Below, in pieces: positions 25,287 to 33,697 of a DNA stretch of 64,000 bases. The stretch is from CBDBON01 sp965208395. GTDB lineage: Bacteria > Chloroflexota > Dehalococcoidia > Lucifugimonadales > CBDBON01. The stretch is taken from contig CBDBON010000002.1 in assembly GCA_965208395.1 (NCBI GenBank), positions 186,001 through 250,000 on the forward strand, read 5' to 3'. A model generated the notes under the pieces. That model saw nothing but the letters and a program-made list of their open reading frames with translations, did not search any database and was not told the origin of the DNA. A program made the position numbers and the translations under genes. Numbering within the stretch: the first letter of the stretch is position 1; each line of letters opens with the position of its first letter.

Positions 25287-26969
25287 CTAATCGTCCCAGA
25301 GGAGCGGGGTCAGGTAGAGGGGCGCGCCGCTGCCGAGGAGGTTGAGGCTGTCGAGGGCGTGGTCGATCAGCGCTGCGGGCTGGGGGACCGGCGGCAGGAG
25401 AGGCCCCTTGGCGGGCCGCACCTCGCGCACGCGGGCTCTTGGATGGAGGCCGGCCAGCTCGCGCGCCTTGGCCAGGCCGCGGTCGACTCCGCCGAGCTCG
25501 TCGACGAGGCCGCGCTCCATCGCCTGCCTGCCCGTCCATACTCGCCCTCCGCCGATCTCCTCGACGGCGTCGTTCGGCATCTTCCTGGCCCGGGCGACGC
25601 GGTCTACGAAGACGGCGTATGACCGGTCGATCAGCCCGGCCATGATCTCTCGCTCCTCCAGGGTGAAGGGCCTGTCTCCGGCGAACATGGAGGCGCGTCT
25701 GCCGCGCATGGCCGTCTCCCAGTTGAGCGAGAGGCGCCGTTTGAGGCCGACGTCGGCGACCTTGCCGGCGAGGACGCCGATGGAGCCGGTGAGCGCGCCC
25801 GGCTGCGCGACGATCCAGCGCGCGGGAGTGGAGACGTAGTAGCCGCCCGAGCCGGCGACGGCGCCCATCGCGACGACCAGAGGCTTTCTGCGGGCTAGCC
25901 CTTCGAGCGCGGCGGCCATCGCCTCCGAGGCGGCCGCGGAGCCTCCCCTGGAGTCGACGTAGAGGACGACGGCGGCGGCGCGCCGGTCCCGCGCCACCCT
26001 TCGCGCCTCCTGGACGACGCTGATGTCTCCGGCGCGCGGGCGCATCAGCCCCCGGAGGAGGGCCGGGGCGCCGGACGGCGGCCGCTGGCTACGTCCGTCG
26101 ACGATGTCGCCCTCTATGCGCAGCAGCGCGACATACCTGGAAGGCGGCACCGGAGGAGGCCTCAGCAGACGGCCCCGCACGGCTTCCCAGCCGGCCAGCC
26201 GCACCGGTCTTTCCCGGCTTCCAAGATGGGCGGGCAGGTCCTCCTCGCTGACGGTTGCGCCGATGACGCCAGCCTCGACCGCTCCCAGGTCGTGGTAAGG
26301 GGAGTTGTCCACCAGAGCCTCCGCTCCGGCCGCATCCAGCCCTCGTCCCTTTGCGACGGCGTCGAGGAGACCGGCGTGGGCGTCGTCCATCAGCCAGTCG
26401 ACCATCTCGCGCATCTCGTCGGACATGTTTCGGCGGGAGAGGGGGTCTCCGGCCGACTTGTAGGCGGTGGTCCGTACGAAATCGGCCTTGAGACCGATGC
26501 GTTTCAGCGCGTCGGCGAGGAAGAGGAAGCCGCGCTGCGTGCCGAGCGGGTGGACGGCTCCGCCGGGCTGCAGGAGGATGCGGTCGGCGGCGCAGGCGAC
26601 GTAGTAGCCCGCGCTGTCGTAGCTATGCGCCCAGGTGACGACGCGCTTGTCCGCCGCGCGGAGCTCAGTGATCAGGCCGCGCAGAGTCTGGAGCTGTGAA
26701 AGCGGCATGGAGAGGGGGCGCAGGTGGAGCACGACGCCGCGGACGCGGGGGTCGCCGGCGACCCGACGGAGTTGCTCGCCGAGCTCGGAGAGGCTCTGCT
26801 TAGGCTGAGAGAGGCGCCGCTGGAGGAAGCCGGCGGGCGGGTCGGGCAGCTCCTGGTAGGGACCCTCCAGCATGAAGGCGACGTACTCGGGCGGAGTGCC
26901 AATGCGCCGCCGCAGGTTGCCGGTGAACCAGAGGGCGCAGCGTATGGCGTAGAAGAGACGGGATAGCAT
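25287..26969 (-). CDS. sppA: Signal peptide peptidase SppA, 67 kDa type
   Basis: 560 residues, the double-domain (protease IV) form. The catalytic dyad is visible: Lys171 in TTAYKSAGDPLSRR and Ser374 in GAVAGSGGYYVS. SppA digests cleaved signal peptides in the membrane. The hydrophobic N-terminus is short and could be a membrane anchor. The start lies nine bases after the gmaS stop, so it is co-transcribed with the methylamine genes, an unexpected partner. The gap to the next gene (about 144 bases) holds a CCCCATCTCAATCTTC repeat fragment. Confidence 0.88.
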   Translation of the reverse strand: MLSRLFYAIRCALWFTGNLRRRIGTPPEYVAFMLEGPYQELPDPPAGFLQRRLSQPKQSLSELGEQLRRVAGDPRVRGVVLHLRPLSMPLSQLQTLRGLITELRAADKRVVTWAHSYDSAGYYVACAADRILLQPGGAVHPLGTQRGFLFLADALKRIGLKADFVRTTAYKSAGDPLSRRNMSDEMREMVDWLMDDAHAGLLDAVAKGRGLDAAGAEALVDNSPYHDLGAVEAGVIGATVSEEDLPAHLGSRERPVRLAGWEAVRGRLLRPPPVPPSRYVALLRIEGDIVDGRSQRPPSGAPALLRGLMRPRAGDISVVQEARRVARDRRAAAVVLYVDSRGGSAAASEAMAAALEGLARRKPLVVAMGAVAGSGGYYVSTPARWIVAQPGALTGSIGVLAGKVADVGLKRRLSLNWETAMRGRRASMFAGDRPFTLEEREIMAGLIDRSYAVFVDRVARARKMPNDAVEEIGGGRVWTGRQAMERGLVDELGGVDRGLAKARELAGLHPRARVREVRPAKGPLLPPVPQPAALIDHALDSLNLLGSGAPLYLTPLLWDD

Positions 26970-26978
26970 TGCCAGTGG

Positions 26979-28337
26979 CTAGAAGAGGGTGAGGTAGCGG
27001 TCGAGTTCCCACTGGGTGACCTGACGGTGGTACTCTCTCCACTCGGCGTCCTTGAGCTCGATGAAGTCGTCGGCGATGGGGCCGAGCGCCCCCTGGACCA
27101 CCTCGTCCCGTCTCAGCGCGTCGAGCGCCTCGGCGAGCGACTGGGGCAGCGTTCTGATGCCTCTTCGGCGTATCTCGTCGAGTCCGAGGTCGTACAGGTT
27201 GGTCAGGTTGGGCTCGCCCGGGTCGGCGCGGTTGGCGATTCCGTCGAGGCCGGCCGCGACGTAGGCTGCGAAGGCCAGGTAGGGGTTGCAGGCGGCCGAC
27301 ATGGTGCGGTCTTCGAGGTGGCCCGGGCCGGCGGTGCGTATCATCTGGGTCCGGTTGTTGTCGCCGTAGGAGACGAAGGCGGGAGTCCAGAGGAAGCCGG
27401 AGCGCGAGCCCATGAGGGCGGAGCCCACCTGGAGCCTCTTGTAGCAGTTGACGGTCGGCGACATGACGGCGCAGAGGGCCGGGGCGTGGGAGAAGATGCC
27501 GCCGATGAAGTGAAGGGCGAGGTCTGAGAGGCCGAGCCCCGACGGATCGTCCTCGTCGATGAAGATGTTCTCGTCCGTGGCGGCGTCGGCGAGGTGGATG
27601 TGGATGTGGCCGCCGCTGCCGGTGCGATCGGTGAAGGGCTTGGCCATATGCGTGGCGATGGCGCCGCGCCGCTTGGCGTACTGGCTGGTCATCATCTTGA
27701 AGAAGGTGTAGCGGTCGGCGGTGGTGAGCGCGTCTGCGTACCGGAAGTTGATCTCGTACTGGCCGTTGGCGTCCTCGTGGTCGGACTGGTAGGGGTCCCA
27801 TCCGAGCTGGTCCATGGCGCCCATCATGTCTCTCAGGTAGTCGACGACGTTCGCGATGCCCTTGAAGTCGTAGCAGGGCTTGTCGAGGCTGTCGACGCGG
27901 TCGGGGTCCCAGACGGAGATGGCGCCGTCGTCGTCCCTGGTGACCAGGAAGTGCTCCGGCTCGATCCCGACGTAGAAGGTGTAGCCGGCCTTCCGGACCT
28001 CGGAGAGGACGCGCTTGAGATTGAGCCGCGAGTCGTTCAGGTAGGGCTGTTCGTCGACATGGAGGTCGGCGGCGAACCGGGCGAGACCGTCGGCCCAGGG
28101 GACGGGCGTGTAGGAGTCGAGGTCGATGCGGGCGAGCATGTCGTGCGAGTGGGGGCCTTGCCCCATGCCCCAGACGGCTGCGCCCGCGAAGCCCGCGCCC
28201 TCGTCCACTAGGTCGTCGAAGTGCGAGACCGGGACCATCTTCACCTTCGGGGAGCCGTTGATGTCGACGAACTGCGCGAGGATGTACTCGACGCCGTCGT
28301 CCTGCATCCGCTGCCTGACGTCTTCTCGTGTTGCCAT
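26979..28337 (-). CDS. gmaS: Gamma-glutamylmethylamide synthetase (type III glutamine synthetase family)
   Basis: 452 residues. It has the glutamine synthetase fold: beta-grasp N-terminus (YILAQFVDINGSPKVKMVPV), catalytic motifs GIEPEHFLV, DHEDANGQYEINF, the HIHIHLAD nucleotide/metal site, PTVNCYKRL, and NNRTQMIR. The pattern (EEGAGFAG, GMGQGPHSHD, DSLDKPCYDFKG) is that of the glnT/type III group containing gmaS, which ligates methylamine to glutamate using ATP. It heads the gmaS-sppA-mgd operon, with an AAGGAG site and a TTGACA-17-TAGACT promoter. Context with mgsABC and mgd subunits supports gmaS rather than a housekeeping glutamine synthetase. Confidence 0.82.
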   Translation of the reverse strand: MATREDVRQRMQDDGVEYILAQFVDINGSPKVKMVPVSHFDDLVDEGAGFAGAAVWGMGQGPHSHDMLARIDLDSYTPVPWADGLARFAADLHVDEQPYLNDSRLNLKRVLSEVRKAGYTFYVGIEPEHFLVTRDDDGAISVWDPDRVDSLDKPCYDFKGIANVVDYLRDMMGAMDQLGWDPYQSDHEDANGQYEINFRYADALTTADRYTFFKMMTSQYAKRRGAIATHMAKPFTDRTGSGGHIHIHLADAATDENIFIDEDDPSGLGLSDLALHFIGGIFSHAPALCAVMSPTVNCYKRLQVGSALMGSRSGFLWTPAFVSYGDNNRTQMIRTAGPGHLEDRTMSAACNPYLAFAAYVAAGLDGIANRADPGEPNLTNLYDLGLDEIRRRGIRTLPQSLAEALDALRRDEVVQGALGPIADDFIELKDAEWREYHRQVTQWELDRYLTLF

Positions 28338-28376
28338 ATCGTGGGCTCCTTGGCGGGGTCTATAGGGTCGTGGGCC

Positions 28377-28405
28377 AGTCTATGAGCGGGCCGCCGCACT
28401 GTCAA
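28377..28405 (-). promoter_or_regulatory. Sigma-70-type promoter of the gmaS operon
   Basis: On the minus strand, a perfect TTGACA (complement of 28400-28405) and TAGACT (complement of 28377-28382) are separated by exactly 17 bases. The expected start near 28370 gives a ~33-base leader with AAGGAG before the ATG. Confidence 0.75.
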
Positions 28406-28462
28406 CTTGGGTCGATCAGTCGGATACGCCTTCACGCGCCGTAGGTGGCCTCAGCCGCGAGC

Positions 28463-28627
28463 TCACCGGGACCGGCTGGCGAAGTGAAGCACCCCAGGCA
28501 TCTCAACGGTCGCGTAGCCAGCGCCCGAGCTATGGCCGACGGGCAGGCCCAACACGCCGCCATAGAAGCCCACGGCGGCGTCAACATTGTTCACGATCTC
28601 GGCGATCGATGACAGGTGCCTAGTCAA
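28463..28627 (-). pseudogene. Truncated glyoxalase/VOC-family protein
   Basis: 54 residues from TTG 28627 with GGAGG eight bases upstream. LSSIAEIVNNVDAAVGFYGG, VLGLPVGHSS and MPGVLHFAS match the first beta-alpha-beta-beta module of vicinal-oxygen-chelate proteins. A normal VOC protein is at least twice as long; the frame ends at TGA 28463-28465 and no second half follows. It is most likely a decayed remnant. Confidence 0.6.
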
Positions 28628-28687
28628 GGGGTCGTCCTCCTGCGCTGCGCCCTATCCTACTACTGTGTCAGACCACAGCCATAGGTG

Positions 28688-29668
28688 CTACTCATCGGGG
28701 GTTGAGCTCCCTAGCACAAGCAGACGTTCCGCCAGTTCCGGCGCGTCTACCGGCCAGTACCGTTCTGGCCGGGGACGGACCACACCGTCTCGTCCCTGTG
28801 CCGGGCGGCAGTCCAGCAGGCTCTCGGTCCACTGGGCAGGAATCGCGTCCTGGCCCCATACAGCGCCAAGAAGCGCGCCACAGATTGCCGCGTTCGTGTC
28901 GGTGTCGCCGCCGCACATCACCGTGTCCACAACCGCATCCTCGAGACTGGGCGCATGTAGTAGCTGCCAAAGGGCGTTCTGGAACGCTATGAGGACCCAA
29001 CCCTGGTGGTGGAGATAGTCGGCCGGTGGTGCTGCTGCGGCGCCCCGCACGGTCTCGAGTAGGCTCGGGTCCACCCGGCCACCTTCGGCCCAACCGATGA
29101 TCTCCCGGTACAGCTCCGATGGACCGCAGCCGGTTCTGATGGCGCAGGCGATTGCCATCGTGAAGAGCTCGTTTGCCTGTCGACAGACCGGATGAGGGTG
29201 TGTGATAGAGGCATCTTGGCGCGCCCACTTCGCCACCTGCGCCACGTCACGGAAGGCGCCGAAGATGCCAATGGGACTGATCCTCATCATGGCCCCGTTG
29301 GCCTGGCTGTCCCGGTTGATTCGTCCCCGCAGCCCGTTGTAGACGGTCGTCCCGCAGTCGAAGGGTCCAGAGTCCAACCAGGAGACGTAGGCCTCTCTGG
29401 CCTTCGCGGGGTCGTATCTGCCATGCTCAACCAGCATGCGGGCCAGCGCCAGCGCCATCTCCGAATCGTCCGTCGGCTGTCCGGCTATCGTGTCCCACAT
29501 GCCACCGTCGGCAAGCTCTCGGACGCCGTTGGGGTGGTCCCGTCGAATCTGTTCCGGTGCCTGGAACTCCACCAGGCTACCCAATGAGTCGCCGGCGAGC
29601 TGGCCGAGCAGACAGCCCCGCGCTCGGGATAAGTCCGCGGTGTCAACCGAACTGTGTCTAGTCTTCAT
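28688..29668 (-). CDS. ADP-ribosylglycohydrolase family protein
   Basis: 326 residues. The family metal-binding motifs are present: GCLLGQLAGDSLGS near residue 18, TDDSEM (66-71) and GGDTDTNAA (253-261), which together coordinate two magnesium ions in DraG/ARH enzymes. These hydrolyse ADP-ribose from proteins or small molecules. Not a DraG for nitrogenase, as no nif genes are present; the target is unknown. It stands alone on the minus strand, upstream of the VOC remnant. Confidence 0.88.
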   Translation of the reverse strand: MKTRHSSVDTADLSRARGCLLGQLAGDSLGSLVEFQAPEQIRRDHPNGVRELADGGMWDTIAGQPTDDSEMALALARMLVEHGRYDPAKAREAYVSWLDSGPFDCGTTVYNGLRGRINRDSQANGAMMRISPIGIFGAFRDVAQVAKWARQDASITHPHPVCRQANELFTMAIACAIRTGCGPSELYREIIGWAEGGRVDPSLLETVRGAAAAPPADYLHHQGWVLIAFQNALWQLLHAPSLEDAVVDTVMCGGDTDTNAAICGALLGAVWGQDAIPAQWTESLLDCRPAQGRDGVVRPRPERYWPVDAPELAERLLVLGSSTPDE

Positions 29669-29773
29669 CTGGTGGCAAGCCGGAGACTGTTCAACTCGAA
29701 CGCCCCGTCCGCTTAGAGGCTGCTGGTGGCGCCGACCCCCAGGGTCTGAGTTCGAGTTCGTCTCATTGGGGCC

Positions 29774-30790
29774 CTAGAAGTCGTTACGGACCTTGGCGGG
29801 CTTGCCAGTCCGCACCGATTCCCAACAGGCTAGGCCGGTCGCGACCACGCGCGCGCCCTCACGGGCCCCCACCCACGGCTTCGCTCCGTTGGTGATGCAG
29901 TCGACCATGTGCTCCATCATCACGACCATCTCAGCGCCGTGGCCACTCTGGGCGTCCGGGAAGATGATGTCGTACTCGCGCATGGGCACGGTCCCAGCAG
30001 GGTCCAATCGGACCCTGCCGTCTACGATCGAGCCTTCCGTCCCGTAGAGGGCTAGGCCATTCATGGGCAGGGTCGGAGGATGGACGACCCCGCATAGGGC
30101 GGCGACCCTTCCGATCTTGCCGCTGGCGAAGCGCAGGTTGATGACGAAGTTGTCTTCCTGTGGGTAGTCGACTGCGACTCCCCCGCGAAGCCCGTAGCAG
30201 TGCACCTCCTCCACGTCACCCATGAACCACCGGAGGGCGTCAATGGGATGGCACGCGCCGCCGAGCAGCAGGTCCTGTGGCATCTGCGTCCTCCAGGGCG
30301 TGTTGGCGTACACCGGTCTGAGGTCGTGGATGTAGGTGGCCTCGCCCAAGAATAGCTCGCCGATCGTACCTGCGTCGCACAGGCGTTTCGACTCCATGTG
30401 CTTGGCGTCGCCGCGCATCGTCTGCGTCACCTGCAGCACCAGGCCGGTGCGGTCCACGGCCTCGACGACCCGCTCCGCATCCTCCATCGAGTAGACCATC
30501 GCCTTGGTGACCATTACGTGCTTCCCTGCGTCCAGTGCCGAGAGTATCTGCGGCCCATGGACCGGCCCAGGCGAGTAGATGCCGACGACGTCCACGTCGT
30601 CCCGCCTCACCAGCTCTCTGTAGTCGGTCGAGGCCGCCTCGATGCCGTACGCCTCAGCGGCTGCGGCCAGTCGTGATTCGTTGACGTCGCACAACGCCGT
30701 CACTCGCATCCCCAGGTCGTCGTGCTCAGGCAGGTTCGCCTGCAACAGCGTCCGCCCGTGTCCAATGCCGATAAGCCCTACTCTAATCAT
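29774..30790 (-). CDS. Gfo/Idh/MocA family oxidoreductase
   Basis: About 338 residues from ATG 30790 (GGAGGG six bases upstream; an earlier in-frame start lies inside the acetyltransferase gene). A Rossmann N-terminus (RVGLIGIGHGRTLLQANL) is followed by the EKP-like position here reading VTKAMVYSM and the C-terminal alpha/beta domain with GACHPIDALRWFMG. These NAD(P)-dependent enzymes act on sugars or polyols; substrate not predictable. The start overlaps the GNAT gene stop (ATGA), so they form an operon. Confidence 0.85.
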   Translation of the reverse strand: MIRVGLIGIGHGRTLLQANLPEHDDLGMRVTALCDVNESRLAAAAEAYGIEAASTDYRELVRRDDVDVVGIYSPGPVHGPQILSALDAGKHVMVTKAMVYSMEDAERVVEAVDRTGLVLQVTQTMRGDAKHMESKRLCDAGTIGELFLGEATYIHDLRPVYANTPWRTQMPQDLLLGGACHPIDALRWFMGDVEEVHCYGLRGGVAVDYPQEDNFVINLRFASGKIGRVAALCGVVHPPTLPMNGLALYGTEGSIVDGRVRLDPAGTVPMREYDIIFPDAQSGHGAEMVVMMEHMVDCITNGAKPWVGAREGARVVATGLACWESVRTGKPAKVRNDF

Positions 30791-31350
30791 CTGCCCTCCG
30801 TTGCCCCGACGAAGGGCAGGCTCCATCCCAGTTCTGCGAGCACGCTCTTCCAGCGCTTCGGATGGCTCTCGTGCGATACCTCAGGCTCGAATCCAAGGTT
30901 CAGGTACGTCTTGATGGCAGGTAGGCGCCAGTCGTCGGTGTTCAGGTACGCCCCGGGATAGCCCATCCTCTTGCCGTAGAGGAGAGCTCCGAGGACCACC
31001 TGGTAGCCCAGGCCCTTACCCTGGTGGTCGGGAGACACGGAGACCCAACCGGTCTCCGATCGAGGCTCTTCCGGCGCTGGCGCTACGGTGCAGGTGGTGG
31101 CCACGGGCTCGCCTCCGAAGACGATGATGAACGTGCCCTCCGGGACGACCGGGCGGTCTCGGCACAGCCAGTCCCTAGCCCTTGCCCGGTCCCAACAGCC
31201 GAGATCGCCCGTTGCGTTGAGCGCCTCGATCCAATCGTCCTCGCCCCTCTCGGCCAGCGTGCACAGCGCATATCCGTCCGGTAGCTTGACGTCCGGCAGG
31301 GAGTCGTACCTGTCAAACCGCATCCGAAGCTGCGGCAACTTCGATACCAA
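30787..31350 (-). CDS. GNAT family N-acetyltransferase
   Basis: 187 residues. The acetyl-CoA binding motif A is VSVSPDHQGKGLGYQVVLGALL, followed by AYLNTDDWRLPAIKTYLNLGFEPE. It is co-transcribed with the Gfo/Idh/MocA gene by a four-base overlap. The acceptor substrate is unknown; a sugar or amino-sugar is possible from its neighbour. Confidence 0.85.
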   Translation of the reverse strand: MVSKLPQLRMRFDRYDSLPDVKLPDGYALCTLAERGEDDWIEALNATGDLGCWDRARARDWLCRDRPVVPEGTFIIVFGGEPVATTCTVAPAPEEPRSETGWVSVSPDHQGKGLGYQVVLGALLYGKRMGYPGAYLNTDDWRLPAIKTYLNLGFEPEVSHESHPKRWKSVLAELGWSLPFVGATEGR

Positions 31351-31634
31351 TTGAGGGGGCCCTCCGGCGACAGTTGACTGACTCGTTAAGGTAGGTGTCC
31401 GGTTTCGTCGTCCTATAGTAGCCGCGCGTCTGGCAACCCGGCCAAGTCCGGTCCAGTGTCAAGGTATGCAGACCTGCACGTGCGTAGTCATCGGTAATGA
31501 GTCTGTCGAAGAGGCCAGGGCCGCCGGTCGCCTCCAACGCCTCGATGACGGAGCGTCCGCCGAGAGGGGCGACCGCCCGCTGCGCAGAGTGTCGAGCAGG
31601 GCGGCTCGGGCATCGGCCCCGTTACGCCGTAGTC

Positions 31635-33554
31635 CTACTCGGCTCTGGCGGGGACTTGCGGCTCTGCCTCGCTCTTCCGGGAGGACGCTCCCTCCGGGAA
31701 GAATGCGGCGAGGACCTGGCGGGTGATGCCCTCGGCGTCGAGCTGCAACTGGCGCCGCTGGTCGGCGGCGGTGCCGTGCTCGATGAAGGAGTCAGGCATG
31801 CCGATGCGGTGGACGGACACGTCCTCCAGTCCGGCCTCGGCGATCGCTTCGAGCACCGCTGAGCCGAAGCCTCCTGCGAGCACGTTCTCCTCGACGGTGA
31901 GGATGCGGCGGGCGTCGCGCGCCGTGGAGAGGAGCAGATCGACGTCCAGAGGCTTCACGAAGATGGGATTGACGACGCCGCAGGAGATGCCGCGCGCGGC
32001 GAGCATGTCGGCCGCCTCCAGGGCTGCGCTGACCGGCTTGCCGAGTGCGAAGATGGCGACATCGGCGCCCTCTCTGAGGACGGTCCCCCTGCCGAGAGGC
32101 AGCTCTCTCAGGTCGCCGTCGAGCGGGGCTCCGACGGCGGCGCCCCTGGCGATCCGGATCGCGAAGGGGCCCCGGTGCCTGTAGGCGGTGTAGACGAGGT
32201 GCTGAAGCTCGTTCTCGTCCATGGGGGCCGCCACTACGGCGTTGGGCAGGCAGCGGAGGTAGGAGATGTCGAAGGCGCCGTGGTGGGTCTTCCCGTCCTC
32301 TCCGACGATGCCGGCTCGGTCGGCGATCAGCGTCACGGGGAGGTTCTGTATGCAGATATCGTGGACCACCTGGTCGAAGGCGCGCTGCAGGAAGGTCGAA
32401 TAGATGGAGACGAAGGGGTTGAGCCCGTTCGACGCCATTCCGGCGCCCATGCTGACGGCGTGCTGCTCTGCGATGCCGACGTCGAAGACCCTGTCGGGGT
32501 AGTCGCTCTTCACCTCGGCCAGACCGGTGCCTTCCAGCATCGCTGCGCTGATCCCGACGACGGTGTCGTCTTCGCGCATGATGCGTGAGATGGTCTGCGC
32601 GAAGACCTTGGAGTATGTGGGGGCGCCCGAGCCGTCTCCGAGCGGAGAGCTGGGCTGGTGGAACTTTACGGGATCGTCCTCGGCGGGCTCGTATCCGTGA
32701 CCCTTGTGCGTGACGACGTGGATGAGCGGCACGGCGCCGATGGGCCTCTTGGCTTGCTCGAGCGTCACCTCGAGCTGCTTGAAGTCGTGGCCGTCGACGG
32801 GGCCGAGGTAGTGGAAGCCCATCTCCGTCCAGAACCTTGTGGGAAGGATGCTGGCGTCGAGGCCGGTGTTGAACCTCTTGACGAGCCGGTATGCGAGATC
32901 GCCCATGGGCATCTTCTTCGAGAGCGCCTTCATGCGGCCGGTCATGGCGTGGAATTCGGGGTGGGTGATGACGCGCTTGCGCCAGTTGGTGAAGAAGCCG
33001 ATGTTCTCCGAGATGGACATACCGTTGTCGTTGAGGACTACGATGAACCTCTCCGGGTTCAGGTGCACGATGTTGTTGAGCGCCTCGAAGCTCGAGCCGG
33101 AGGTCATCGCCCCGTCGCCGACGACGGCGATGGTCCAGGAATCCGTGCGGCGCATCGCGGCGCCTTCCGCGATGCCGAGCGCGATGGAGAGTCCTGTGCC
33201 GGCGTGTCCGGCGCAGAGCGTGTCGTGCGGGCTTTCGCTCGGCTCTCCGAAGCCCGAGAGGCCGCCCTCGAGGCGGATGTCCTTGAACTCGTCGCGGCGT
33301 CCGGTGACGAGCTTGTGGGTGTAGAGCTGGTTGGTCGTGTCCCAGACGATGTTGTCCCTGGGGCTGTCGAAGATGCGGTGGAGCGCGAGCGTGAGCTCGA
33401 CGACGCCGAGGTTGGAGGCCAGGTGGCCGCCCCGCTCGGTTATGACGGAGATGATCGTGTCCCGCGCCTCCTGGGCGACCTGGGACAACTCCTCGTGAGA
33501 GAGATCTTTGAGATCGCTCGGCGCGTCTATACGGTTCAGGAGACTGTCTGACAT
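31635..33554 (-). CDS. dxs: 1-deoxy-D-xylulose-5-phosphate synthase
   Basis: 639 residues starting at MSDSLLNRI, where AGGAG stands seven bases upstream; a six-codon longer start is less likely. DXS condenses pyruvate and glyceraldehyde 3-phosphate, the first step of the MEP isoprenoid pathway. Motifs: SELAS/HLASNLGVVELT, the ThDP motif VVGDGAMTSGSSFEALNN...LNDNGMSIS, the transketolase pyrimidine domain with YSTFLQRAFDQVVHD and DRAGIVGEDGKTHHG, and the C-terminal domain. Length is normal. A housekeeping gene placed between accessory regions. Confidence 0.95.
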   Translation of the reverse strand: MSDSLLNRIDAPSDLKDLSHEELSQVAQEARDTIISVITERGGHLASNLGVVELTLALHRIFDSPRDNIVWDTTNQLYTHKLVTGRRDEFKDIRLEGGLSGFGEPSESPHDTLCAGHAGTGLSIALGIAEGAAMRRTDSWTIAVVGDGAMTSGSSFEALNNIVHLNPERFIVVLNDNGMSISENIGFFTNWRKRVITHPEFHAMTGRMKALSKKMPMGDLAYRLVKRFNTGLDASILPTRFWTEMGFHYLGPVDGHDFKQLEVTLEQAKRPIGAVPLIHVVTHKGHGYEPAEDDPVKFHQPSSPLGDGSGAPTYSKVFAQTISRIMREDDTVVGISAAMLEGTGLAEVKSDYPDRVFDVGIAEQHAVSMGAGMASNGLNPFVSIYSTFLQRAFDQVVHDICIQNLPVTLIADRAGIVGEDGKTHHGAFDISYLRCLPNAVVAAPMDENELQHLVYTAYRHRGPFAIRIARGAAVGAPLDGDLRELPLGRGTVLREGADVAIFALGKPVSAALEAADMLAARGISCGVVNPIFVKPLDVDLLLSTARDARRILTVEENVLAGGFGSAVLEAIAEAGLEDVSVHRIGMPDSFIEHGTAADQRRQLQLDAEGITRQVLAAFFPEGASSRKSEAEPQVPARAE

Positions 33555-33697
33555 GGGGAAACTCCTAGCCAAGAGCAGCCGCGGCGCCTGTTCATTGCGG
33601 CTTGAGATGTCCTTGATATCCGTTCACTAACGTATGGCACGAATGGCAGGCTGTCAAGCGTATCGATGTCCTTCGTCCGTCCGGAGGCGGACGAGTC

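Noticed and set aside
31351..31634. A small minus-strand gene at about 31313-31537
   Set aside because: It overlaps the end of the GNAT gene, has no ribosome site and no recognisable motif; I see nothing supportable in this 284-base gap.
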